Of a DNA stretch of 55,875 nucleotides, positions 1 through 7,388 are shown in pieces. Position 1 is the stretch's first letter. Every line of letters starts with the position of its first letter. The position numbers and the translations under genes are program-made. Origin of the DNA: an uncultured Fretibacterium sp. Lineage in GTDB: Bacteria; Synergistota; Synergistia; Synergistales; Aminobacteriaceae. Under the pieces are notes generated by a model. That model was given only the letters and a program-made list of their open reading frames with translations. It was not told where the DNA came from and did no database searches. The DNA is taken from contig NZ_CAUUWA010000010.1 in NCBI RefSeq assembly GCF_963548695.1, forward strand, positions 1 to 55,875. Direction: 5' to 3'.

Positions 1-151
1 AGAGGTTCAGGATGACGAAGCAGGACTCCCCGCGGTGCAGGATGTAGCGCTCCGCATCGCGGTGCTCCGCGGGGAAGTCGCAAAAGATACAGCCCTCGTG
101 CTTCGGGGCCGCGATGTAGGCCATGCGCCAGGTGGCAAAGATATGCTCCAT
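1..151 (-). CDS. HIT family protein (partial, N-terminal 50 codons)
   Basis: The reading frame begins at the ATG at 151 on the minus strand and runs off the left edge of the window. The visible N-terminus (MEHIFATWRMAYI, then a KHEGCIFCDFP stretch and LHRGESCFVILN) matches the start of Ap4A-hydrolase-like HIT proteins, which carry an early CxxC-type pair and lead into the first HIT strand. The catalytic HxHxH motif lies outside the window. A GGGGAG ribosome site sits about 7 bases upstream. HIT proteins hydrolyse or transfer nucleotidyl groups on dinucleoside polyphosphates; the exact substrate cannot be told here. Confidence 0.8.
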   Translation of the reverse strand, partial: MEHIFATWRMAYIAAPKHEGCIFCDFPAEHRDAERYILHRGESCFVILNL

Positions 152-274
152 GAGGCCGCTCCCCTTTTCTTCAGATTTTTATGAATTTCATCTTTATCGT
201 GAGCTTCATCGATACGGGCCTTGGAGGAAAAAACTTGGAGAAAAAACGTACCCCTCCCAAACCCTTCGTCCAAT

Positions 275-280
275 TATATC
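275..280 (-). promoter_or_regulatory. Perfect -10 hexamer (TATAAT) upstream of the HIT gene
   Basis: On the minus strand a perfect TATAAT lies about 120 bases before the HIT start codon. The -35 hexamer at 17-base spacing (TTCCTG) is poor, so this is only a candidate promoter. It falls in the gap between the HD fragment and the HIT gene, so it could let HIT be transcribed independently. Confidence 0.3.
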
Positions 281-343
281 GCGATCCCGCCGTCTCAGGA
301 ATCTACGGCGCCGGCCCAGGTCCCGGACCAGCGGCTCCCCCAC

Positions 344-457
344 TCACATCACGTTGCGGCTGTGGACGTACTTCATCTCCAACGTAAGCTCCGTCAGGTC
401 GAAGCCTTGCACATACGACTCGAATCGACTCCGCACATCCTCCAGATTTGCGATCAT
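344..457 (-). pseudogene. N-terminal fragment of an HD-domain phosphohydrolase
   Basis: The minus strand encodes 37 residues from the ATG at 457 to a stop at 344. The text contains RFESYVQGFDL and MKYVHSRNVM, which resembles the first helix of HD-domain proteins (a 'YV..FD ... lKy.HS..V' pattern), and then stops before the HD dyad. A 13-base tandem duplication (445-457 and 458-470) overlaps the start codon and creates a second, out-of-frame ATG. No good ribosome site lies close to the start. I read this as the leftover 5' end of a truncated gene. It could also be a chance reading frame, but the motif match is suggestive. Confidence 0.4.
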
Positions 458-526
458 GATTTGCGATCATGAAAAGACCCCGTTCTCCTGATGTCGCAGC
501 AGAATATTTATTCAGTAACTATAGCA

Positions 527-555
527 TGGCCCGCCCCTTTGAAACTGCCTATAAT
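527..555 (+). promoter_or_regulatory. Candidate promoter for the beta-propeller gene
   Basis: A perfect TATAAT at 550-555 lies about 90 bases before the ATG at 647. The sequence 17 bases upstream (TGGCCC) is not a recognisable -35, so activity would depend on the -10 alone or on an activator. Confidence 0.3.
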
Positions 556-646
556 ATTGGAGCAACGGCGCTCTCGGTTCGGGCCGGTTTGGATTTCTCG
601 AGCCCGAGTCGCTGCCGTTAAGATCAATCTCTGGAGGTTATCGAGG

Positions 647-1702
647 ATGAGACGCGTTCTTTCCGTAATGTTGCTTTTGCTTCTTGCGTGTGCGGCCCTG
701 CTCTTCGGGGACGCGGCCTGGGCCTGGAGCGGCAAGCTCGGCTGGACCTTCAAGGCCGAGGCGCCGCTGACCAGCTCCGTAGCGGTGGCGGGTGGCCTTG
801 TGCTCGTAGGGGACAGCGTGGGCAACCTGTACGCTGTCCACGGCGCATCGGGAAAGGCTGCCTGGGTCTATCAGGGGACGAACTCGGTCGTCGGCCGTCC
901 GTCAGTCACGGGCGACAAGGTGATCTTCGCCCAGGCGGATGGGACGATAACGTGTCTGGCCCTGGGGAACGGCAGCGTCGTCTGGCAGTACGTTCCCCCG
1001 GAGGAGAGTTATGCCGCCGAGACGGTGGTGGACGGCACGGCGGTCGGGGACGGCAAGGTGTTCTTCGTGAAGGGAGATGGCAAGCTCTACGCCGTCTCAG
1101 CGGCCAACGGCAGGACCCTCTGGACCTATGAATCCGGGCTGGAGCTGCGCAGCGCCCCATCCTTTGCCTCCGGGCTCGTCCTGCTGGGCGAGCAGAGAGG
1201 CATCTTCAGCGCCATCAGTCCCGCGAACGGCAAGCGCCTGTGGGGCGGCGGAGCGGGCGGTGCGATCAACACCCCATCCGCCGACGGCACCAACGTCTTC
1301 TTCTCCAGCTGGGACGGCTCCGTCCAGAGCGTCCGGATCAAGGGCGTGGTCCCACAGTGGAGGACGAACGTCGGCGACCCCGTCACGACGGCCCCCTTCA
1401 TCGGCGGCGGCAGGGTCCTCGTGGGGACGGCGAACGGAAAGATCGCCGCGCTCAACTCGAAGAACGGCTCCGTGCTCTGGACCTTCGACACCCATGGGGG
1501 CAGTGTGGCGGCCCAGCCCGTCCTTGCCGAGGGGCTCGTCTTTGCCGGCGGCGGGCAGGGGACGCTCTTCGCCCTCGACGCCGCGTCGGGCACGGAGCGC
1601 TTCACCTTCTCGACCGGGGACGGCATCAACGGCTCGCCAGCGTTCTCGGGGGGCGTGCTCTACCTGGGCAGTGCGGACGGAAACCTCTACGCCATCAGGT
1701 AG
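647..1702 (+). CDS. Secreted PQQ-type beta-propeller repeat protein (BamB-like)
   Basis: This is a 351-residue protein. The ATG at 647 was chosen over earlier in-frame starts because it has GGAGG at 633-637 with 9-base spacing and is followed at once by a signal peptide (MRRVLSVMLLLLLACAALLF, cleavage near AWA/WS). The rest is a run of PQQ/WD40-like blades, each ending in patterns such as LYAVHGASGKAAWVY, LYAVSAANGRTLWTY and IAALNSKNGSVLWTF. Seven or so such blades form a propeller exposed to the periplasm. Relatives include BamB of the outer-membrane assembly complex and PQQ-binding-like proteins of unknown role. No dehydrogenase catalytic module is present, so a scaffold or binding role is likelier than catalysis. 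It appears monocistronic. Confidence 0.85.
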   Translation: MRRVLSVMLLLLLACAALLFGDAAWAWSGKLGWTFKAEAPLTSSVAVAGGLVLVGDSVGNLYAVHGASGKAAWVYQGTNSVVGRPSVTGDKVIFAQADGTITCLALGNGSVVWQYVPPEESYAAETVVDGTAVGDGKVFFVKGDGKLYAVSAANGRTLWTYESGLELRSAPSFASGLVLLGEQRGIFSAISPANGKRLWGGGAGGAINTPSADGTNVFFSSWDGSVQSVRIKGVVPQWRTNVGDPVTTAPFIGGGRVLVGTANGKIAALNSKNGSVLWTFDTHGGSVAAQPVLAEGLVFAGGGQGTLFALDAASGTERFTFSTGDGINGSPAFSGGVLYLGSADGNLYAIR

Positions 1703-1846
1703 CGCAGGCGGGCCTTTTCGGACCATCGGTCCCGTCCACGGCGCTAAAGACGGACTGTTGCTCGTAGTGCCTCTTCTGGCTTCTCCCAGCCGGCGGCCGA
1801 CAGCCCGTTTTATCGTTTCAAATCCACTGTCGTTGCTGTAAATTAT

Positions 1847-1855
1847 TGCTATAAT
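1847..1855 (+). promoter_or_regulatory. Extended -10 promoter (TGCTATAAT) of the Rpn nuclease gene
   Basis: TGCTATAAT is a perfect extended -10 element lying 34 bases before the GTG start codon at 1889. No clear -35 is present, as is common for extended -10 promoters. The same nine bases occur ahead of the broken Rpn gene at about 23.2 kb. Confidence 0.55.
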
Positions 1856-1888
1856 GGTGATGAGACGATAACGAGAAGGAGGGAGATC

Positions 1889-2824
1889 GTGACGCGGAGA
1901 CTTGGAGAATCTGGAACGGAAATGCCGCCGGAGGAGTTCGAGCGTTGCGTCCGTTCGGCTAATCCTTTGAATGACGCGCTTTTCAAGCACCTCTTCGCTA
2001 CAAAGGGCAACGAGGAGAACCTTCTGCGCCTTCTGAACGATGTTCTGGATCCGGATCGGGGCATACTCTCCCTGGAGTACCTGGACCGGGAAAACGATCC
2101 CCGGCGGGACGGCGGCCGGGCCTCTTACGTGGATGTCTTGGCCCGCGCGAAGGACGGTAGGACATTCCACGTGGAGGTTCAGCTGGGAAAAGAGGGATAC
2201 TTCTTCGAGCGCTCGCTGTATTACGCGTCGTGCAGCTACTCGGACCAGCTGGTCGCCGGCGATGGCTACGACAGGCTGAGGCCGGTGATCTTCGTGTCGA
2301 TTCTGGATTTCTGTCTTTTCCCGGATTGTAGGGAGGATTGGCGGTCGCTGCACCGCATCCAGGACGTGAAGGAACACCGGAGCTATTGCGACGGTATGGA
2401 GTTCCATTTTCTGGAGCTGCCGAAGCTGGAGCGTCTGACGGCGGCGGGCATCGTCGAGGATACGGGCCTGATCCGCGTTATGAGATACCTTGGACGGATA
2501 GGAGGGGAACCGGAGATGGAGCATTTGGTGACGAGCGACAGGGGGATTGGACGGCTCGATGAGGGGGTCCGGACGTTTTTCCGCGAGCGTGGAAATCTTG
2601 CGCTCTACAAGTTAAATGAGCGTGCCGAGACGGATTACCGCAACGCGTTGAACTTCGCGGAGCAGGAGGGTATGGCCCAAGGTATGGCCCAAGGTGAGGC
2701 CGTAGGCGAAGCCAGGGGCAAGGCCGAGACGGCACGGCGGATGCTTGCGCATGGCCTGCCTCCCGAACAGATTGTGGAGTTCACCGGTCTGTCCCTTGAG
2801 GAAATCGAGGCCTTGAGGGCCTAG
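1889..2824 (+). CDS. Rpn family recombination-promoting nuclease / PD-(D/E)XK transposase-like protein
   Basis: This is a 311-residue protein starting at GTG 1889, with AAGGAGGGA just upstream. Residues near 30-45 carry NDALFKHLFATKGNEENLL, the family's N-terminal signature. The nuclease core follows: the D of SYVDVLARAKDG and the E-x-Q of FHVEVQLGKEG form the PD-(D/E)XK active site. The C-terminus has the usual charged repeat (QEGMAQGMAQGEAVGEARGK) and a short helical region ending in LSLEEIEALRA. Proteins of this family (RpnA, PDDEXK_2) promote RecA-independent recombination or act as solo nucleases, and they often occur in several copies per genome. All key residues seem intact. A second, decayed family member lies at 22.3-23.2 kb. 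Confidence 0.88.
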   Translation: MTRRLGESGTEMPPEEFERCVRSANPLNDALFKHLFATKGNEENLLRLLNDVLDPDRGILSLEYLDRENDPRRDGGRASYVDVLARAKDGRTFHVEVQLGKEGYFFERSLYYASCSYSDQLVAGDGYDRLRPVIFVSILDFCLFPDCREDWRSLHRIQDVKEHRSYCDGMEFHFLELPKLERLTAAGIVEDTGLIRVMRYLGRIGGEPEMEHLVTSDRGIGRLDEGVRTFFRERGNLALYKLNERAETDYRNALNFAEQEGMAQGMAQGEAVGEARGKAETARRMLAHGLPPEQIVEFTGLSLEEIEALRA

Positions 2825-2857
2825 GCGATCAAGAGCCGAACGACGGTTCTGTCCCCG

Positions 2858-2892
2858 AGGAGCGGCGCCCTATTTTAGGGCGCCGCTCCTTT
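2858..2892. terminator. Strong hairpin between convergent genes
   Basis: A perfect 14-bp stem (AGGAGCGGCGCCCT, loop ATTTT) spans 2858-2890 and is followed by TT. A third copy of the right arm with one change (AGGGCGCCGCTTCCT, 2893-2907) follows directly, so two alternative right arms compete for one left arm. It lies between the Rpn gene and the convergent FmdE-like gene and probably serves both strands. The T-tract is short. Confidence 0.65.
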
Positions 2893-2933
2893 AGGGCGCC
2901 GCTTCCTGGACGGTAGGAAAACTCCTCACTGGC

Positions 2934-4052
2934 TTACGGTACGACCTCGAACAGCTCCGGCTCACTCAGGGCGAGCCGCGCGAACTCGAGCTGGAGCCTC
3001 CGGCGCTCCGGCTCCTCGCCAAACGCCCCCGGGTCGCCGGCCCTGCGCTCGCAGAGCGCAAAATACTCGTGCGGGACGTACCGCTCCTTCAGGACGAAGG
3101 TCATCGGCTCACGGCCGGGCAACACGAACCGGAAGGCGAAGGCCCCACTTCCCATCGGGGCCCTCGGGGCGCCGAGCCCCTCGGCCCAGCCGAAGTCGAA
3201 GGACGCCCGCCCCTCGCCGAACCCACGGAACAGGTACTCCAGGCCATCCAGGATCCCCGAACCGCGGGCTCCGGCCGTCACCTCGACCGAGCGGCGCTCG
3301 AACGCCTCGACGCCCGCGCGCCTTCCGAGCTGGCGCACCAGCGACCAGACCAGGCACAGGCCGCACAGGGCCGAGTTCCCGTGATAGCGGCGGAGGCTCT
3401 CCACCGTCACATCATACTCCTCGTGATCGATCAGGCCGAGGGCCCCCGCCTCCTCCAGCGGGGGCGGCTCGTTCCCCTCTGGAAGGGGCTCGGCCGCCCT
3501 GGCCTCGTGAACGACGAAGAGCTCCGAGGGATCGAGGGACCGTATCGCCGAGGCGATCGCACGGCGCAACTCCAAGGCGCGCGCCTCCGCGGCCTCCGGG
3601 TCCCCGCGGCCGTGGTGCAGGTCCTCGGTGGCGGCATAGAACTCCTCGGGGACCAGCCCCGGCCGAAGCGAGAACCCGGCGCATCCCCCATCCTGCAGGA
3701 ACCGGAAGAAGAAATACCCCTCCACGGGGGCGGGCACGGTCCCTGCAGGGACCGGCAGGGTCAGGTCCATCCGGTAGCGGTCCCGCGACACGCTCCTCAG
3801 GACCATCTCCGCCGCGTCCCTGAAGCCGCCGCCCGGAAAAGGGGTCTCGATCGCGCAGCGCTCGCGGACGAAGCTCCCGCCCCGTGGAAAGAGCAGCTCG
3901 CGGGCCAGGGTCAGGGCCTTGAACCCCAGGACGGCGCCGGCGGGGTACCGCCCCCCGTGGAAGGCGGCGACATCCCCGTACCCCGCAGACAGCCGGACGG
4001 AATCCGCCTCGAAGGGGATGGAGCGCTCCTCGGCAACCGGGCGCCCGGCCAT
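2934..4052 (-). CDS. Unrecognised protein with two FmdE-like halves, at the end of an ABC importer operon
   Basis: This is a 372-residue soluble protein with no signal peptide. I do not know a named family for it. Two halves each carry a motif like that of FmdE-type proteins (canonically F-H-G-H-x-C-P-G): FHGGRYPAGAVLGFKALTLA around residue 31 and YHGNSALCGLCLVWSLVRQL around residue 223. The histidines are kept. The metal-binding cysteines of true FmdE domains are missing in the first half and displaced in the second. The start ATG overlaps the stop of the substrate-binding protein gene (TGATG), so translation is coupled to the importer. A role in handling the imported compound is an inference from this coupling. 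The tandem FmdE reading is a hypothesis from motif resemblance only. Confidence 0.6.
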   Translation of the reverse strand: MAGRPVAEERSIPFEADSVRLSAGYGDVAAFHGGRYPAGAVLGFKALTLARELLFPRGGSFVRERCAIETPFPGGGFRDAAEMVLRSVSRDRYRMDLTLPVPAGTVPAPVEGYFFFRFLQDGGCAGFSLRPGLVPEEFYAATEDLHHGRGDPEAAEARALELRRAIASAIRSLDPSELFVVHEARAAEPLPEGNEPPPLEEAGALGLIDHEEYDVTVESLRRYHGNSALCGLCLVWSLVRQLGRRAGVEAFERRSVEVTAGARGSGILDGLEYLFRGFGEGRASFDFGWAEGLGAPRAPMGSGAFAFRFVLPGREPMTFVLKERYVPHEYFALCERRAGDPGAFGEEPERRRLQLEFARLALSEPELFEVVP

Positions 4053-4987
4053 CAGCGAACCAGCAGCGAGGCCGGGTCCACGGACCGGGTGGCCAGCCCC
4101 TCGTCCACGAGGAAGCGCATGGTCCTCTCCAGCTCGGCGAGGTCCTCCGAGCGCACCGTGGGATCGAAATCGTAGAGCTTCTCCATCTCCAGCACCTGCT
4201 CCGTCGAGAGCCCCGTCTCCTCGCCCACGATCTTCACGGTCTCCTCCGGGTGCTCCTTAGCATAGGCCAGGGCCCTTCGGTGGACGTCGATCATTCGCCT
4301 CGCCAGGTCGTCCCGCTCCTTCAGCGCCGCACCGCTCACCCCGATAACGATGGTGCCCTCAACCAGTCCCTCGCCGTTGAAGAGCACCCGCGCACCGCCC
4401 TCCAGGGCCTTCAGGGCCAGGGGCCCCGCGGCCAGCGCCCCGTCGATGGAGCCGCTCATCAGGGCCGCGACGGCGGCGGGGATCCCCATCTCGATGTGCT
4501 CCACCTGAGAGGCCTCCATCCCCTCCCGCTTCAGGCCCGTCAGGAGCAGCTGGTGCAGCACCGTCCCCTTGGGGCCGGCGACCTTTTTGCCCTTGAGGTC
4601 GGCGGCGGTGCGGATCGCGGGGTCCTTGACCACCAGACAGAAGCTCCTGGGGGAGCGGGAGTAGATCCCCGCGATGCGGACGTCCAGCCCCTGCGCGGCG
4701 GCAATCAGCAGGGACGTCCCGCCGATGCAGTTGGCGACCTGGACCGACCCCGCGGCCATGGCCTGGGACTGCTGCGCACCGGACGTGATCTCCGGGTGGG
4801 AGACCGCGTAGCCCAAAGGGCCGAACTCCGCCTCGAGCAGCCCCAGGCGTTTCTCCAGGATGGAGGGGATGTTGAGCGGCGACTTCACGTAGGTGATCGC
4901 CAGCGGCTTCTCCTCCGCCCCGGCTCCGGCCGCGAGCAGACACAGGGATATGATAACACCGAGCCCAAGAGCAAAAAACCTCTTCAT
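4052..4987 (-). CDS. ABC transporter substrate-binding protein, SsuA/NMT1 type
   Basis: This is a 311-residue periplasmic binding protein. It has a signal peptide (MKRFFALGLGVIISLCLLAAGAGA) and an AAGGAGG ribosome site just before the ATG. The NMT1/SsuA fold is recognisable from AITYVKSPLNIPSILEKRLG, SGAQQSQAMAAGSVQVAN and KDPAIRTAADLKGKKVAGPK. Relatives bind sulfonates, taurine, nitrate, pyrimidine precursors or aromatic acids, so the ligand cannot be named. It is the third gene of a permease-ATPase-binding protein-FmdE-like operon on the minus strand. Confidence 0.9.
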   Translation of the reverse strand: MKRFFALGLGVIISLCLLAAGAGAEEKPLAITYVKSPLNIPSILEKRLGLLEAEFGPLGYAVSHPEITSGAQQSQAMAAGSVQVANCIGGTSLLIAAAQGLDVRIAGIYSRSPRSFCLVVKDPAIRTAADLKGKKVAGPKGTVLHQLLLTGLKREGMEASQVEHIEMGIPAAVAALMSGSIDGALAAGPLALKALEGGARVLFNGEGLVEGTIVIGVSGAALKERDDLARRMIDVHRRALAYAKEHPEETVKIVGEETGLSTEQVLEMEKLYDFDPTVRSEDLAELERTMRFLVDEGLATRSVDPASLLVR

Positions 4988-5022
4988 GATCGTCCTCCTT
5001 CATATCGGGGCCGAGAGGCCCC

Positions 5023-5757
5023 CTAAAAGAACTGCGGCGCGACGCCGGACCGGGCGTCGCCCAACTCTATGGCGGCCAGGATCCGCTCGCGCAGATCCGC
5101 GCGCACCCCTGCGGGGAGCTCCCCATCGACGTCGAACGTCCCCGCGAAGCATCCCTCCCTCAGCACCACGATGCGCTCCGCAAGCGTGAGAGCCTCGTCG
5201 ATGTCGTGGGTCACGAACACGATCGTCCGTCCCCCCTCCCGCCACAGGCGCAGCAGGTCGGACTGGAGCGTCCTGCGCGTGAACCAGTCCAGAGCTCCGA
5301 AGGGTTCGTCCATCAAAATCAGCCTGGGTCGGCAGAAGAGCGTCCGCCCCAGCGCGACCCTTTGGGCCATGCCCCCGGAGAGCTCGTGGGGCAGGCATCG
5401 GGCGAAATCCGCCAGCCCCAGGGTGCGCAGGATCTCGTCCGCGTCCCCGAAGTCCCCGGCCGGACCGCCGGCCCGGGTGGCAAAGCGGACGTTCTCGGCG
5501 ACCGAGAGCCAGGGCATGAGGCGTGGCTCCTGAAAGACGTACCCCACCTGCCGCCTTGGGACGGAACGGACGATCCGGCCCCCGGACTCCCGCTCCAGCC
5601 CGGCGATCAGGCGCAGAAGCGTGGTCTTTCCGCAGCCGCTCCGGCCCACCAGCGCGGTGAAGGAGCCCTCCGAGAACTCCAGGCTGACCCCGCGCAGGGC
5701 CTCCACCGCTCCGCCCCGGCCGCGATAGACCTTCGAGACCTCCTCGACGCGCACCAC
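5023..5757 (-). CDS. ABC transporter ATP-binding protein (SsuB/TauB type)
   Basis: This is a 244-residue ATPase starting at GTG 5757, one base after the permease stop codon. Walker A is VGRSGCGKTT, the Q-loop is YVFQEPRLMPW, the signature is LSGGMAQRVALG, Walker B is LILMDEPFGALD and the switch histidine is in VTHDIDEAL. The length and the FGALDWFTR pattern are typical of nitrate/sulfonate/taurine importer ATPases. It energises the adjacent permease. Confidence 0.93.
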   Translation of the reverse strand: MVRVEEVSKVYRGRGGAVEALRGVSLEFSEGSFTALVGRSGCGKTTLLRLIAGLERESGGRIVRSVPRRQVGYVFQEPRLMPWLSVAENVRFATRAGGPAGDFGDADEILRTLGLADFARCLPHELSGGMAQRVALGRTLFCRPRLILMDEPFGALDWFTRRTLQSDLLRLWREGGRTIVFVTHDIDEALTLAERIVVLREGCFAGTFDVDGELPAGVRADLRERILAAIELGDARSGVAPQFF

Positions 5758-5758
5758 C

Positions 5759-6532
5759 TCAGGCCCCTCCTTCCGGGACGCTCCAGGGGAACAGCCTCTC
5801 GGACAGAGCTCCGAGGGCCCGGTCCGAGAGGGCCCCGACGCACCCCAGGACGATGACGCCGCAGAGGATGGTGTCCGACCGGGAGAGGGTCTCGGCCTCG
5901 CGGATCATGTAGCCGACGCCCGAGGAGGCGGCCACGATCTCCGCGCCGATCAGCGACCTCCAGCTGTAGGAGAGCGCCAGGCGCACGCCGACGAGGAAAT
6001 AGGGGAAGAACGCGGGAAACGCGACGTGACGGAAAAGGGCGAGCGGCGTGAACGAGAGCACGCGCCCCACCTCCAGAAGGCGGCGGTCGACCTGGCGGAT
6101 GCCGCTCTCCACGTTCAGGAGCACGGGGAAGAAGCTGGCCATGACGACGACGGCGATCCGGGACGCCTCGCCGATCCCGAAGCCCAGGATCAGGAGCGGC
6201 ACGACGGCCAGGGGCGGGATCTGCCGCAGGAAGTTCAGCAGCGGGCGGACGAGGGCGGAGAAAAGGGGCAGCAGCGCAAGCGCAATCCCCGTGGGAAAGG
6301 CGATGAGTACGGCGATCCCAAAACCGCAGAGCACCCGAAACAGGCTGGCCCCCAGATGGCGGAACAGGACCCCGTTCTCCAGCAGCTGCACCATGCGCGA
6401 CGCAACCACGGCGGGCGAGGGAAACAGAAAATGGTTCCACCCAGGCGCCGAGCTCGCCGCGTACCAGAGACCGATGATTCCGATGAAGCCCAGAACGGGC
6501 AGGATGCGTTTGCAGGGACGGTGTTCGTTCAT
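5759..6532 (-). CDS. ABC transporter permease (SsuC/TauC type)
   Basis: From the ATG at 6532 this is a 257-residue inner-membrane protein with about six hydrophobic segments, the first at LPVLGFIGIIGLWYA. The family's EAA-type loop is visible near SGIRQVDRRLLEVGRVLSFT. An upstream in-frame extension exists but is arginine- and glycine-rich and unlike permeases, so I rejected it. The ribosome site is weak (GGAGA about 14 bases upstream), which leaves the exact start uncertain. It is the first gene of the leftward importer operon and diverges from the double-cubane operon across an 850-base gap. Confidence 0.88.
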   Translation of the reverse strand: MNEHRPCKRILPVLGFIGIIGLWYAASSAPGWNHFLFPSPAVVASRMVQLLENGVLFRHLGASLFRVLCGFGIAVLIAFPTGIALALLPLFSALVRPLLNFLRQIPPLAVVPLLILGFGIGEASRIAVVVMASFFPVLLNVESGIRQVDRRLLEVGRVLSFTPLALFRHVAFPAFFPYFLVGVRLALSYSWRSLIGAEIVAASSGVGYMIREAETLSRSDTILCGVIVLGCVGALSDRALGALSERLFPWSVPEGGA

Positions 6533-7388
6533 GATTCCGAGTCGTTTCTCCAGCCGGGGGCCGCCGGCCTCCCATCCCCCGCGCGACGGATCTCCCGCAG
6601 CGGTGGGGCGGCAGCGTATTTCGTTTAACAAGACAAACATACTACCATGGAGAGGACCCCTGTCAAGGGAGCGGGGGCGCGTAACGAGGACGCCGCGAAG
6701 CGGCCAGCTCCCTCCTTCCCGGATTGACGCATATTGAAACATGTGCTACTGTCCATTTGTCCAAGGGAGGTGTGGCAGTGGTTCCTCGTTATTCTGTGTG
6801 GGTGCGAGCCCACGCTGCTGGGGCTCCATTCGGGAACAGGAGAACGGTCTCTTTTTGACGACGGAGATGGGACAGCAGGGCCAATTTTTTGAAAATCTCC
6901 CCTGCTGGATCTTCCTGCTTGCCCTTCCGAACCCCTTCCTGCGGTTTTGGGAGGCGACAGCCCCCTTGACTTTTCCGCCCCGTTCGGAACATACTTACAT
7001 TTGGTTCATTTTGTCTTGCGGAGCCTCCGGACGCTTGCACCGGAATTCTCGTTTCTGGAAGAGGGGGGATCGCCATGTCCGGTTTTGTCTGACGCTCCGG
7101 GCCGCGGTGCACGGGATGCATCGTTCGGTGCGGTTCTTCGCGGGGCGATCTTTCGTTTAGATAAACGATTCTTAGATAGACGATCCGGCAAACGGGCGAT
7201 TCCGCCTGCCCCTCCCATTTCACCGCACCGTTCGGCGGCCCCCCGATGGGGGTCTTCCCTCACTTTTTGTTTTGCCATTTTTGTCCTGTTCTGCAGGTCT
7301 GCGAGCGCTCTGTGCCCGTCGGCACATGGCGTCCTCCGCCGCGTATTCCGCGTGTTCCGTATTTGAGGAGAAAAGGGGTTTTCAAACC
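6533..7388. other. Long divergent intergenic region between the two importer operons
   Basis: About 850 bases separate the leftward permease from the rightward double-cubane reductase. I see no convincing gene: the reading frames here have no recognisable motif and no good ribosome site. The notable feature is the palindrome and direct repeat at 7153-7186. The half-site TCGTTTA also occurs at 6621-6627, close to the start of the leftward operon. The region is large enough to carry control sites for both operons. Confidence 0.5.
7153..7186. promoter_or_regulatory. Candidate operator: 16-bp palindrome plus 15-bp direct repeat
   Basis: TCGTTTA-GA-TAAACGA (7153-7168) is a perfect inverted repeat with 7-base arms. 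The unit TTAGATAAACGATTC (7157-7171) recurs immediately as TTAGATAGACGATCC (7172-7186), giving a 15-base direct repeat that overlaps the palindrome. It lies about 200 bases before the reductase start. This geometry suits a dimeric regulator with cooperative binding. No regulator gene is adjacent, so the controlling protein is unknown. Confidence 0.35.

Noticed and set aside
7..273. An 88-codon minus-strand frame at the left edge
   Set aside because: It is out of frame with the HIT gene, which has the better start, ribosome site and recognisable sequence.
1097..2524. A 475-codon minus-strand frame
   Set aside because: It spans the opposite strand of two clear genes and has no motif.
6789..7223. 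A 144-codon minus-strand frame in the divergent intergenic region
   Set aside because: No ribosome site, no motif, and composition like non-coding sequence; the region fits a regulatory gap better.
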